The notes beneath the pieces were generated by a model, which ran no database searches, was not told the DNA's origin, and worked only from the letters and a program-made list of their open reading frames with translations. Below, piece after piece: positions 1 through 8,800 of a stretch of DNA of 64,000 nt (position 1 is its first letter; each line of letters starts with the position of its first letter). The DNA lies in IMG/VR virus record IMGVR_UViG_3300020182_002648, positions 1 to 64,000 of that record. One strand, given 5' to 3'. This DNA comes from a virus. The position numbers and the translations under genes are program-made.

Positions 1-1
1 C

Positions 2-529
2 AGTAATTTTAAATTTCATCGAGATAATAAGGAGGCTCTCAGACAAAACATACATACATTATGTAAACAATCAAAGAGTATACTAGAGATTGGTTTTAAT
101 GCTGGTCACTCAGCTGCTCTTTACACATATGCTAATCCTGAAATAATAATAAGATCATTTGATTTATGTTCACACAAATACTCAAAACCTTGTGGTGAGT
201 TATTAGCTAGAACACTATCAGACTTTAAACTCATTCCAGGTGATAGTCGAGAAACATTAAGAGATTATAATGAAGCACCGGCATTCGACTTGATACATAT
301 TGACGGAGGTCACGGATACAGTGCAGCTAAAAGCGATTTGTATGAATGTAAGAAGTTCTCAACAAAAGAAACAATATTGATATTTGATGATGCTTACCAT
401 ACTTTTGTAGAAAAGCTACTAACTGAAGAAACTTCATCCTCCAATCACACCGGGATGATAAGAGAGGTTAATTATACTGACTATAACTTAATACCCACAA
501 AGTGGCATCGAGTATTTAAGTATGAATAA
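2..529 (+). CDS. class I SAM-dependent methyltransferase, 5' partial
   Basis: The reading frame is open from the first bases of the window to the TAA at 527-529, so the gene starts upstream. The fragment has the glycine-rich SAM-binding motif ILEIGFNAGHSA near residue 29 and a second core motif DLIHIDGGHGY near residue 95, followed by an aspartate-rich strand (ILIFDDAY). This order fits the Rossmann-fold class I methyltransferases of the Methyltransf_24 type. The substrate cannot be told; in phages such enzymes act on sugars, small molecules or proteins. An internal TTG at 290 could be mistaken for a start, but the SAM motif upstream shows it is not. A sigma70-like promoter follows for the next gene, so this is the last gene of its unit. 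Confidence 0.75.
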   Translation, partial: SNFKFHRDNKEALRQNIHTLCKQSKSILEIGFNAGHSAALYTYANPEIIIRSFDLCSHKYSKPCGELLARTLSDFKLIPGDSRETLRDYNEAPAFDLIHIDGGHGYSAAKSDLYECKKFSTKETILIFDDAYHTFVEKLLTEETSSSNHTGMIREVNYTDYNLIPTKWHRVFKYE

Positions 530-535
530 AAAGGT

Positions 536-564
536 TTGACTTTACATGTAAAATATCGTATAAT
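536..564 (+). promoter_or_regulatory. sigma70-like promoter with leaderless start
   Basis: TTGACT at 536-541, 17-bp spacer, TATAAT at 559-564. Only six bases separate the -10 box from the ATG at 571, so transcription should begin at or within a base or two of the start codon. No Shine-Dalgarno sequence is possible in such a transcript. Confidence 0.75.
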
Positions 565-570
565 ATATGT

Positions 571-1155
571 ATGATAGTTGATATTAAAAGTTACGACGGC
601 AATTTATTACATAACCGTTTCGCATATACATTTTTCAAGAAGAGAACATTACCAATTGGTAACATTATCACATTTCGTGGACCTATGCTTGTTGAAGCGG
701 ATGGGATGATCGACCATGAGGATGTTCTTAACAATGATTATATCTATAGTGATGATGCAGTTAATTTTCTCTGGGAGATACCTGACCTAGACACATTCGG
801 AGCAGTAGCATGGCAGAGGTTATTTAACACTGGTATTGCTAATGTGTTACAAAACTTGATCAAAGCTCCTATTGAAGTGGATGGAGATGATCTAATCGTA
901 CATAAAGAATTTACAAGTGGTGGTATCATACAAACCAAAGGTAAGTGTAGCGTTAGTATCACACACAACAAGAGTGGTGCTGCACTAGGTCATACCGGAA
1001 TTAACATTCGTGCTGGTGATAGAGCTCCTAGTTTTGCTTATAGTACTAACTTAACTGATGATCAAGTTAAGATTTTTCAAGATACCGTGGTTGAGATGTT
1101 TTATGCAATGAATGATGATATGTTCCTTGCTACGACTAAGATCATCAGCAAGTAG
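571..1155 (+). CDS. DUF366 family protein
   Basis: A 194-residue protein that resembles the DUF366 family along its length: the SYDGNLLHNRFAY opening, ITFRGPMLVEADGMIDHEDV (residues about 33-52), IYSDDAVNFLWEI, and the later SVSITHNKSGAALGHTGINI block. The family has no assigned reaction that I can state with confidence and is best known from archaea and bacteria, so its presence in a phage is notable. It starts its own unit, with a consensus promoter directly against the ATG, and is followed with a 1-base overlap (TAGTG) by the clamp loader subunit gene. The early-type promoter suggests a role in takeover or nucleotide/DNA metabolism rather than in the virion; that is inference. Confidence 0.7.
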   Translation: MIVDIKSYDGNLLHNRFAYTFFKKRTLPIGNIITFRGPMLVEADGMIDHEDVLNNDYIYSDDAVNFLWEIPDLDTFGAVAWQRLFNTGIANVLQNLIKAPIEVDGDDLIVHKEFTSGGIIQTKGKCSVSITHNKSGAALGHTGINIRAGDRAPSFAYSTNLTDDQVKIFQDTVVEMFYAMNDDMFLATTKIISK

Positions 1156-1556
1156 TGACCATCTTTGATATTCTTAATGATATACTCTTCACCAAGAAGG
1201 GTAATCTATTAAAGAATGTAGATGAAGAAAGTTCTTTCAATAACTATATGGTTAATAGGTGGATCAGCATGCACAGCCCGTCATTAGCTATTGTTATCAA
1301 CAACACAAGCAATTGGCTGTGGAGTGTGTTTGAAACCAAACAAGACTACTACAAGTTTATCAACACAATAATTCCTCGTGTGTCTAGAAAGAGGATACAC
1401 TATATCAAGAAGACCAAACCGGAAGACAAACCAAAAGAGTTAGAGAACGTTGAATTACTCGCAAAGAGACTTGAACTTTCCCAAAGGGAGATTAAATCTT
1501 ATTATGAGTACAGCAGCCAACACAGCACAACTTCAACACGCCCAGACACAACTTAG
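1155..1556 (+). CDS. DNA polymerase clamp loader subunit A (gp62-like)
   Basis: A 133-residue protein similar in size and pattern to the phage clamp loader A family of marine T4-like phages. It opens with TIFDILNDILFTKKGNL, has FNNYMVNRWISMHSP (the PFMINRSLS-type block), a run YYKFINTIIPRVSRKRIHYIKK that matches the usual 'YDYLLNSVRPKKRF' region, and ends with ELSQREIKSYYEYS. The subunit works with the gp44-like ATPase to open the sliding clamp during replication. The start is a GTG that overlaps the stop of the DUF366 gene. The 3' end overlaps the next gene by 53 bases. The ATPase subunit is not in this window. Confidence 0.7.
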   Translation: MTIFDILNDILFTKKGNLLKNVDEESSFNNYMVNRWISMHSPSLAIVINNTSNWLWSVFETKQDYYKFINTIIPRVSRKRIHYIKKTKPEDKPKELENVELLAKRLELSQREIKSYYEYSSQHSTTSTRPDTT

Positions 1557-1944
1557 AGACAAAGTCAAAGGCACTATTCAACTCGACAATTACGTGACGA
1601 GTGAAAATTTTGATCTATTCGGGTACGAACTTTCTAGTGTTCTAGATGATATTATTTTAGTTAAATTTCTAGACTGCAATGACGACGGATCAGAATTGCT
1701 TAAGAATGGTGTTTGGGTACCAATTAATGCCACCACATTCACATGGAGGATTGGTGAAGTTATTCTAGCAGGGCCAAATTGTGAGTATGTCAAACCCGGG
1801 AGTGTGGTTTGCTTCCCCAACGACAAAGGCATTCAAGTAGGTAATTTAGAAATTGATGGTCATGGTAAGCTTAAAAATAGCTGCTTCTTGAACGAAGCTA
1901 GAATATTTGGTATTTGCAAGACAAAGGAAACAGATAGTGAATGA
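1504..1944 (+). CDS. GroES-like co-chaperonin (gp31-type) candidate
   Basis: A 146-residue protein. The part after about residue 35 looks like a GroES-fold beta barrel: LDDIILVKFLDC, then WRIGEVILAGPNCEYVKPGSVVCFPNDKGI, and a last strand ARIFGIC. In GroES the same order is 'hDRVIVK...GEVLAVG...VKVGDIVIFNDGYGVK...DILAIV'. T4 replaces host GroES with gp31 to fold its capsid protein, and such a role would suit a phage with a gp23-type capsid. The N-terminal 30 residues (Gln/Thr-rich) are extra. I prefer the ATG at 1504 (MSTAANTAQ) over upstream in-frame codons because the earlier residues lie deep in the preceding gene. The stop overlaps the next ATG (ATGA). Confidence 0.6.
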   Translation: MSTAANTAQLQHAQTQLRDKVKGTIQLDNYVTSENFDLFGYELSSVLDDIILVKFLDCNDDGSELLKNGVWVPINATTFTWRIGEVILAGPNCEYVKPGSVVCFPNDKGIQVGNLEIDGHGKLKNSCFLNEARIFGICKTKETDSE

Positions 1945-2327
1945 AGGTAGGTATATCAACGCTACGTGTGTTGCTTGAGAATAACGTACTCGAAATAAAG
2001 TTCAAGCGAAGAAGACCAAAAGCTGGAGCACCAGCCACGCGTAGAATGTTATGTACCAACAATCCTGTTGTTTTACAGAGCAGCACAGGCAGACAAACTC
2101 TACACTATAAAACAGCAACTGGTACTCCCAAGTACAGTCCTACAGCAAAAAATTTAGTTATAGCATGGGACATATTCAAACAAGACTACAGGGCTATAAG
2201 CGGAGACAATATAGAAGTGATAAACACTATACCTATCAGTGGTGATGGTAAGGAGTTTTGGCAATATTTTGCAGACACAATACATCCAATGACACCTCAA
2301 CAGAAAGCGAGTTTTTTCAATGTCTGA
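1941..2327 (+). CDS. phage SH3-barrel protein (WYL_2/DUF2693-like) candidate
   Basis: A 128-residue basic protein. The N-terminal VLLENNVLEIKFKRRRP, the MLCTNN strand and the later LVIAWDIFKQDYRAISGDNIEVINTIP match the layout of the small SH3-like barrel proteins common in T4-type phages, where a 'VWDLenn.WRSFR.D.I' strand pair closes the barrel. These are usually of unknown function and may bind nucleic acid. It has a plausible Shine-Dalgarno (AAAGGAAA at 1923-1930) and its ATG overlaps the stop of the GroES-like gene; its own 3' end overlaps the next gene by 8 bases. Confidence 0.5.
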   Translation: MKVGISTLRVLLENNVLEIKFKRRRPKAGAPATRRMLCTNNPVVLQSSTGRQTLHYKTATGTPKYSPTAKNLVIAWDIFKQDYRAISGDNIEVINTIPISGDGKEFWQYFADTIHPMTPQQKASFFNV

Positions 2328-2682
2328 TCTTGTTCAAAAAAAGATGAAGTTGCTGGAACCAATGTTACAAAAGAATGTGATATTCAACATAGGTACCAAA
2401 ACCATAAGAAGAGGTAGATTGCTGTTGTTCAATATAGATGATTATTATATCAAGTTTACTATCAAAACAAACAAGGATGTGATCAAAACATATGACGCCC
2501 CGTATCCGTACGATATAATAGAAGGTGACAACTCTGTTAAATTGTCATATAAACTAGAAGACTTTTGCAGAGGTAACACTAAAAAAGAAGAATTGCTCCG
2601 AGAGCAGATACCAATTGGCAATAATAAACTATATGATACAAAGCTGATAATTACAAATATTGACCCGTTAGTCAATAAGTAA
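2320..2682 (+). CDS. hypothetical protein
   Basis: A 120-residue basic protein that I do not recognise. It is rich in Lys, Ile and Asn, with alternating beta-strand-like runs (VIFNIGTKTIRRGRLLLFNIDDYYIKFTI) and no membrane segment or signal peptide. It is kept as a gene because it sits tightly in the operon, overlapping the previous gene by 8 bases, with normal codon use. The first part reads like a small barrel similar in size to the preceding protein, so a shared origin is possible. Confidence 0.6.
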   Translation: MSDLVQKKMKLLEPMLQKNVIFNIGTKTIRRGRLLLFNIDDYYIKFTIKTNKDVIKTYDAPYPYDIIEGDNSVKLSYKLEDFCRGNTKKEELLREQIPIGNNKLYDTKLIITNIDPLVNK

Positions 2683-2686
2683 TTAC

Positions 2687-2905
2687 ATGGCGCATATAGA
2701 ACCCGTATTTTCACACATCCCTCCAGTTACTGGTGATGTAAACTACTCACCACTAGGTGGCAAAATTGGCTTGGAAGCTGAAGACGTTGCTAATATCAAG
2801 GCTGTCGCTAGCGCAGAAGCAACCGCAGCTATTGAGGCTGGTTACGGTGAAGTTGGTGACGGAGAGGTTTTAGACCATGTACGTAAAAGAAATCTTGGGT
2901 ATTAG
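2687..2905 (+). CDS. small hypothetical protein
   Basis: A 72-residue acidic protein, last in this operon. It is rich in Ala, Glu and Gly in the middle (AEDVANIKAVASAEATAAIEAGYGEVGDGEVLDHV), likely one amphipathic helix. No known family. The stop codon lies inside a small hairpin, GGGTA-TTAG-TACCC at about 2897-2910, which lacks a following T run and so is at best a weak terminator. Confidence 0.55.
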   Translation: MAHIEPVFSHIPPVTGDVNYSPLGGKIGLEAEDVANIKAVASAEATAAIEAGYGEVGDGEVLDHVRKRNLGY

Positions 2906-3231
2906 TACCCAATAAGATTTAAACACAAAAAGTCCCCAAAACGTCTATCATTCGATAGTTATATAATAATATAGCGATACCTACCGCTATCAATGTCTTG
3001 CAAGTAATGGGTAAGGACAAGGTGAGTAATTTTATCCGGCTGATTTGGTACATACACAATGCACCTATGAACTAACATAGATTACATTGAGTATGGTAAT
3101 AATATCCGTATTGATATGTTTTACACAAAAGACGCACTCTTCGAGATATCAATTTTATGGAGAATCCTGACCTAATAAACTCCGGTTATAAATAACCACT
3201 AATATATGCCGACAATAGTCGCAGTTCGGTG
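2906..3231. other. gene-poor stretch with small hairpins
   Basis: No convincing gene or tRNA. It has small inverted repeats CTATC-ATTC-GATAG and TAGCG-(8)-CGCTA around 2945-2995. A late-promoter-like TATAAATA at 3187-3194 lies 11 bases upstream of an ATG at 3206; that frame gives 44 residues (to 3340) with a hydrophobic tail but overlaps the better-supported reverse gene, so I do not call it. Confidence 0.4.
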
Positions 3232-3417
3232 CTATGCGGATTTTAAGCCGCCGTTTTTCACCTGCCGTCTAACAGTTGTGTTTAATTTAGCTACGTTCGT
3301 TCTAGCAGTTCTCTCTGCCAAGTTGAATCCTATCTCTTGAGCTAACCACTGCTCACACTCGTGTACCGAAAATGCCGATAGGCAGCACTGTAGCGTTGTT
3401 TCACACTTTTGTACCAT
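3232..3417 (-). CDS. small hypothetical protein (reverse strand)
   Basis: A 61-residue basic protein, Cys-rich at the N-terminus (KCETTLQCC, HECEQW) with a basic helical C-terminus (AERTARTNVAKLNTTVRRQVK). It is the only reverse gene in the left half of the window. Support comes from a TTGACT...TATTAT promoter placed 5 bases from its ATG, the same geometry as other early genes here. The pattern could be a small DNA-binding protein, but that is a guess. A competing forward frame (3206-3340) overlaps it. Confidence 0.45.
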   Translation of the reverse strand: MVQKCETTLQCCLSAFSVHECEQWLAQEIGFNLAERTARTNVAKLNTTVRRQVKNGGLKSA

Positions 3418-3422
3418 ATATT

Positions 3423-3450
3423 ATAATATAGTATGATAATGAGAAGTCAA
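3423..3450 (-). promoter_or_regulatory. sigma70-like promoter, reverse, leaderless type
   Basis: On the reverse strand TTGACT (3450-3445), 16-bp spacer, TATTAT (3428-3423), then 5 bases to the ATG at 3417. It lies back to back with the start region of the forward gene at 3466. Confidence 0.5.
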
Positions 3451-3452
3451 CT

Positions 3453-3460
3453 GATAAATA
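3453..3460 (+). promoter_or_regulatory. T4-late-type promoter octamer
   Basis: GATAAATA with 5 bases to the ATG at 3466. This placement decides the start of the following gene: upstream in-frame ATGs at 3433 and 3439 would lie before the promoter. Confidence 0.55.
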
Positions 3461-3465
3461 ATATT

Positions 3466-4158
3466 ATGAACAAAGATGACATGTTATTATTTGAAGCCTA
3501 TGAGTTAAGTAAAGCTGATAGAATATTAGAGAGTATATTGCCTGGGTATGGAGATTATATCATCACAGAAAAAGAATATAAACTCCCTAGTAATGTCATT
3601 ACTAAAGATGAATTTGAGAGATCGTCCCAACACCCAGGGAATGCCCCGTGGGATAGCAAATCTACTAACACAATGAATTATAATGCTGACAATCCACTTG
3701 ACGGTAAACCAACAATGACTAAACATCCAGAAGGTGTGGGTGTGTTTGACGGTCCGGAATCATTAATGGATAAACTTGATGCAATACTTGACAAAGTGAT
3801 TGAGTATGGTGGTACATTACTCAAAGCAGCACCAGCTGCAATTGTCACAGGAATTTTAGCTAAACTATTGGGTAAGGGTATCAAATTTTTGCTTAGAAAT
3901 CACGATCCAGAGGCTAGAGAAATCAAAAAACGTGATGAAAGAAACTTGAGAATCACACATGCAATGCAAAAAGGTGATCAGATGGGTGATGATGAGATGG
4001 GTCGTGAGATTGATAGAATAAGTGAAAAGCTTGATATCAAATATGGTCAAGGTGTTTCATGGTGGAAGGAAATGTTGTGGAGAGTTAGTGATTTCTTTGA
4101 TGAAGGAGCAGGTAAATATATCGCTGGTCTGGGTGTTTTAGTGTTAGCGTTCGTTTAA
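3466..4158 (+). CDS. hypothetical protein with hydrophobic segments, virion region
   Basis: A 230-residue protein using the ATG just after the late-type octamer. It has a polar N-terminal half, a hydrophobic helix LLKAAPAAIVTGILAKLLGKGIKFLL in the middle, a charged segment (DPEAREIKKRDERN), and a C-terminal hydrophobic stretch YIAGLGVLVLAFV that ends the protein. This could be two membrane helices or buried helices of a virion-internal protein. It lies 3 bases upstream of the gp15-like gene and is probably expressed with it. I do not recognise the family. An upstream in-frame ATG at 3433 would add 11 residues. Confidence 0.6.
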   Translation: MNKDDMLLFEAYELSKADRILESILPGYGDYIITEKEYKLPSNVITKDEFERSSQHPGNAPWDSKSTNTMNYNADNPLDGKPTMTKHPEGVGVFDGPESLMDKLDAILDKVIEYGGTLLKAAPAAIVTGILAKLLGKGIKFLLRNHDPEAREIKKRDERNLRITHAMQKGDQMGDDEMGREIDRISEKLDIKYGQGVSWWKEMLWRVSDFFDEGAGKYIAGLGVLVLAFV

Positions 4159-4161
4159 GTC

Positions 4162-5268
4162 ATGAGAGAACAACCATTCTATTTCGAGATCAAGGATATA
4201 ATGACCCAATTTGTGGGTGCATTCAATAATATCATCATCAGTCGGCATAACAAGGATAGAGACGTTAGATCGAAGGTTCATGTGAGATATGTATATGCAC
4301 CTAAACAACGTGTTGTACATGATTTAACTAACAAGGCCAAGCATTTAACCTTGCCTGTCGTTGCAGTCAATATTGGAAGTGTCAGTAGAGATGAAAGTAG
4401 AGTGTTTAACAAACTTGAAGGATCGTATTTCGCGAGTGAAGAAACTCACATAAGTGCAGAAAGAACTGAGAAATCTCAGACCACATACAACATGCCCCAG
4501 CCGGTTCCTGTTAACATAGAGGTTAACATGAGTATATTGGCTAGATATCAAACAGACGTTGAGCAAATAATAAGCAATTTCGTTCCTTACAATGATCCGT
4601 ATATTGTGATATCATGGAAATTACCTGAAGGGTTTAGTAGCAAAGATCAGGAGATCAGATCAGAGGTACTATGGAATGGTAATTTGAGTATGAATTATCC
4701 GGATGAATTGAGTAGCACCACACCTTACAGACTAGCATGCGACACGTCGTTCACTATCAAGACATGGTTATTCAAGAAGCACAGAGCTCCTGTGCACAAT
4801 ATATTTCAGATCACAACTAACATGTCTCCTGTACCGGAAATTACAAGCGATTTTTCCTTCATCACACCTTACTACGATGAACTGACCGAAAGTTCGTACA
4901 CATCTGGACTAGGTCCACCACTAACTGCTGCGCCTTTCATAACTCACATAGACACAGAGAGGTACGAGGAGAATGAAATATTAGGTTACAACATGTCATC
5001 AACAACAGGGGTGTACTTATCAAGTAATGATATAAACAGTTTGAGTGGTATGGAGATTGTACCATTCACTGATCCCTACCTATCATCAATATACCCATCC
5101 TTCTCAGGTGTGCCTATCAATTACAATATAGTCAACGACAATAAAATATACTTTGATCTCCCAGAGCTCCCTAAGAACGTGACTTATGACCTGATTGTGC
5201 AAAATATAGGCGGATATGATACAGCACTTAACTCTACACTTCATGGCAAAGGAATATTCCTATCATAA
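4162..5268 (+). CDS. gp15: tail sheath stabilizer and completion protein (gp15-like)
   Basis: A 368-residue protein whose first 210 residues follow T4 gp15. The N-terminal FNNIIISRHNKD, the VHVRYVYAPKQRVVH strand, and the block VNMSILARYQTDVEQIISNFVPYNDPYIVISW align with the gp15 'LSIFTRYEDDMFQIVEQILPYF' region, followed by TSFTIKTWLF. gp15 caps the tail tube and sheath and joins the tail to the neck. This protein is about 100 residues longer than T4 gp15 (272 aa), with an extra Ser/Thr/Pro-rich C-terminal part. Its stop codon is embedded in the late-type promoter of the next gene. Confidence 0.7.
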   Translation: MREQPFYFEIKDIMTQFVGAFNNIIISRHNKDRDVRSKVHVRYVYAPKQRVVHDLTNKAKHLTLPVVAVNIGSVSRDESRVFNKLEGSYFASEETHISAERTEKSQTTYNMPQPVPVNIEVNMSILARYQTDVEQIISNFVPYNDPYIVISWKLPEGFSSKDQEIRSEVLWNGNLSMNYPDELSSTTPYRLACDTSFTIKTWLFKKHRAPVHNIFQITTNMSPVPEITSDFSFITPYYDELTESSYTSGLGPPLTAAPFITHIDTERYEENEILGYNMSSTTGVYLSSNDINSLSGMEIVPFTDPYLSSIYPSFSGVPINYNIVNDNKIYFDLPELPKNVTYDLIVQNIGGYDTALNSTLHGKGIFLS

Positions 5269-5271
5269 ATA
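5264..5271 (+). promoter_or_regulatory. T4-late-type promoter octamer
   Basis: CATAAATA overlapping the stop codon of the gp15-like gene, 6 bases before the ATG at 5278; no Shine-Dalgarno sequence between. Confidence 0.7.
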
Positions 5272-5277
5272 ATTATA

Positions 5278-5802
5278 ATGACCGAGTGTACAAATAACAT
5301 AACCCTAAGTGATTTACCTACTTGCAGTAATATAGATAACCAAGGATATTTAATTGTACAGAATACTGATAGTACATGCAAGGTTAAGATTTCAGACTTA
5401 GTGTTAGGTGTCGAGAATGTAAGTTTCTATCCGGAACTACTCGATATTATATCTCAACTAGAAACATTAACAGCAATCGTACAATCCAAGTCAGCAGAAT
5501 GGGATACATGCTACACAACAACCAACACAAACAGTGCTGCTTGGGGTCAGGTTGACAGCTTAGGTTTAGCTGAAGTTGGTAATATTGTTGAAACAACAAG
5601 TGCAGAATGGAGTGACACAACATCTTTAGTATTAGCGAAAAGCGCTCAATGGGACGCAGCTTATACGTATATGACTGATTACTCTGTAGAGTGGAACGAT
5701 GGACTAGCTACAATAGCATTATATCCAGAGTACTCAACCACTATAGGAATAGTTCAAGAATTATCCGGTCAATGGAATACAGCTTACATGAACTGGCAGT
5801 AA
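5278..5802 (+). CDS. small virion protein with degenerate W-repeats
   Basis: A 174-residue acidic protein. The first 60 residues (TLSDLPTCSNIDNQGYLIVQNTDSTCKVKISDL) resemble the opening of phage fibre proteins that list attribute-like 'GYLIVQ..TDSTCKVKISDL' strands. From residue 70 it carries diverged copies of the motif found in the giant fibre genes (KSAEWDTCY, TSAEWSDTT, KSAQWDAAY, LSGQWNTAY). It is thus a short relative of the 2914-aa and 1367-aa proteins and may be a connector or accessory of the fibre. The next gene begins 6 bases after its stop. Confidence 0.6.
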   Translation: MTECTNNITLSDLPTCSNIDNQGYLIVQNTDSTCKVKISDLVLGVENVSFYPELLDIISQLETLTAIVQSKSAEWDTCYTTTNTNSAAWGQVDSLGLAEVGNIVETTSAEWSDTTSLVLAKSAQWDAAYTYMTDYSVEWNDGLATIALYPEYSTTIGIVQELSGQWNTAYMNWQ

Positions 5803-5808
5803 TTGAAT

Positions 5809-8800
5809 ATGAGAAATGTAAAGATCAAGTCCGGAGAGAATTGGAATTCATTATCCCTAGATTATGAGTTTGATGATAAAATAAAATTCAGTAACAAAGT
5901 AATAACTAGTGCAGATGGTATTTCTCTAAACCTAAGTGATACTCTATCAAATTGTGTGGATATATCTAATAATAATTACAGTACATTGATGATGAGTGAC
6001 TTGTGTAGACTTGACGACTTAATTGACCTAGATGTCAATACAACCGATTACCCAGAACAATTCACTACCACACTTACATTCGATTCATCACCTGTCATAA
6101 CAACCACTAGTAAATATTTAAAAATCCTACCTAGAGTTGATGATAGTGATGAGCGGGATTTAATATTCGGGGAAGATATCATTGACAATGTAGCGTATGA
6201 TAGTTATTATTTTAATCAGACAGAGGATGACAATGATATTTATTTTAGTATAAATCTAATATCACATGATCAACTTACAATCAGTCATAACGATAATTAC
6301 GCAAACGTTTATCTGACGCTCCGGAGCGACGGTACGTTTACATTTCGTGTTGGTACACTAGATGAACCGAGTTCTAGTCAAATATTCAAATATTTTATTA
6401 ATAAAACCACCGGTAGTTTGATATTAATGACGGAGGTCGCCGGTGTGACATCGTATATAGGAACTAAGGCCGGGGAGTTAAGCTTATTGACTCCATCCAT
6501 TGAGGACCCCAAGTATCCACCATCAAGTTTAATTTCAATATTCCCCTACAGTAAGACATCAAAGAGGATGAGTATAATTAACAGTTGGGTCAGTTATAAG
6601 ACGACTGGAGATCTAAATAATTTAAATGTTAATGAGAGTAGAAGTTATAAGGATGTGTTTAATAATTTTATATTCAGTAACCAGTATAGTTGTATAACAG
6701 GATCAAACATGAATCTTGATATAATACAACTAAAGAATCAACTAACATCAGACTCAAACTCAACACGTAATAATCCATTTCCTAATTTTATTGACTGTGA
6801 TCATCGAGAATATGACAGTATATTCACTGGTAGTAATCAGATCAAAGGGACTGATAACATGTACTTAGGTTATAATACATACACGACTGATATTACACTA
6901 CCTACTGACAGCATAACCTACTTCCATACACCTCAAGTGATGTACCCTATAAGTAAGCTAAATGTTAACGATAGTGGTTTGATAGAATCCGGAGCAATTG
7001 GAGGTGATTCGCCTATAGTGTCTGATAAACTCTTCAAAAAGGCATCCAACTATAAATACAACTCTCCTCACGGAGCTCCTTCAGATGAGGAAACTGGTGT
7101 ATGGTTGTGTACTTGGTTGAGGAGTAGTATAGAGTCTATATGGGATGGTGATGTTGAGTACGATAGAGATATACTTGTCAGCTACAACAACTCAGTATAC
7201 AAATCATTGAAAAGAAACTCAAACTCTATACCCTCTAGTGATAGAACATCATGGGTTGAAGTACCAGAAGAAAAACCAGTATGGGTTGACAGGTATTATA
7301 ATCCTGAGTATTATAGTACCCAGCAAGCATTAGAGGTACCAGATCAATATACATCATATGCATCTAAGTTTGAGTATATTGTATCAACTCTCAGTGCAGA
7401 GGAGATATACGTATTTGATAAGAAGAGTGATTTGGTGTTTGAGCCTGGGTGTCTTTACGCGTATTATAGGATAGGTGGTAGTGAGAATAATACTATAATA
7501 GATAGTTTGAGATCAACGTTAATTCATGAAGGTCAGTCACCTGCTTACAGAGATGACAGAACCATATACAATAACCCCAACAGGTCATTAACACTAGATG
7601 GTACTCTATATATAGAAACAGAGTCACTAAACAAGACTAACAACAGTGATTACACCATATCAGTTAATATAGGTTGTGATGACTGGACGAAACCATTTGG
7701 AGGTCAGATAGTAGGTAACTATACTAATCACGGAATCGGTATATTTAACACTATGTACACAACGCCCTTCATAATCATATCAAATGAATCCAGTACAGGT
7801 ATATACAACACTAATCTCGAGTTAATTAAATCAATACCATTATCTGGGATCCAGGTAGTACATGGACCTGGGGCAGAGAATATACACATACTACATACAG
7901 TTAATGGAATATATAACATTGCTCAATACGATCATACTGGATTATTAGTAGAGAACACTCCACTACCGGATATTAACTCTACTATATCTCATATAAACAT
8001 CGATGGAGATTATATGTATATACTCGATGTCACTAACTCAGTTTACAAGTATAATATTAACAATGAAGTACAGGACATATTGTATAAACCTATACCAGCT
8101 GGAGTTATAGGTGACGAGCAATTACTATCTACCAAAACATACATTGAGATATTTGATGAATATCAGTATAAAATAAACTGTGATCAATACACAATAGACG
8201 TAACCGGTAGTATATGGTATAAAAAAGCTGGCAATATTGTCAAGTATATGCCGTCTAATCAATTAGGATCGAACGCGACGTATAGCAATACAATCAACAA
8301 TATAAGTGTATCTCTGATTGCAGAAGAGAGGACACGTGGATCTGATGGCAATAATATTATAATATTTGGGGACGGTATTAACACGTTATCTTTTATAGTA
8401 GGAGAGTGGAATGATCAGAATCCAGCTAATAAAGTTAGGATAATAAGTGGTGATGATAGTAAATCTCTTATTATATCAGACAACGAGCAGATAAGGTTGA
8501 TAGGTGGAATTGATGCCGGATCTTCGACCACTAATATAGCGCTGTCATCCGTTGATTGTGACATTACTGGTATCAAATCTGATATAGATAATAATATATG
8601 GCTCCTGGCTAAAGATAATCAATCGTTGACGGTTTATAAAATCGATAGTAACAGAAACATACTGTATAAGAAATCACTACGTGATATTAACACTATCCTC
8701 AATGACATGGTTGTAGGTAATATCTACTTAGACTTAATTTCTGAATTTAAGGAAGGAGAGCATATTAACAATGTATTAATATTAAATCAAAATCCAACTG

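Noticed and set aside
290-529. Short independent gene starting with TTG at 290
   Set aside because: The same frame is open back to base 2 and holds the SAM-binding motif, so it is the end of a longer methyltransferase.
2906-3231. tRNA or structured RNA in the gene-poor stretch
   Set aside because: No cloverleaf, T-loop or CCA-type end could be found on either strand; only short hairpins.
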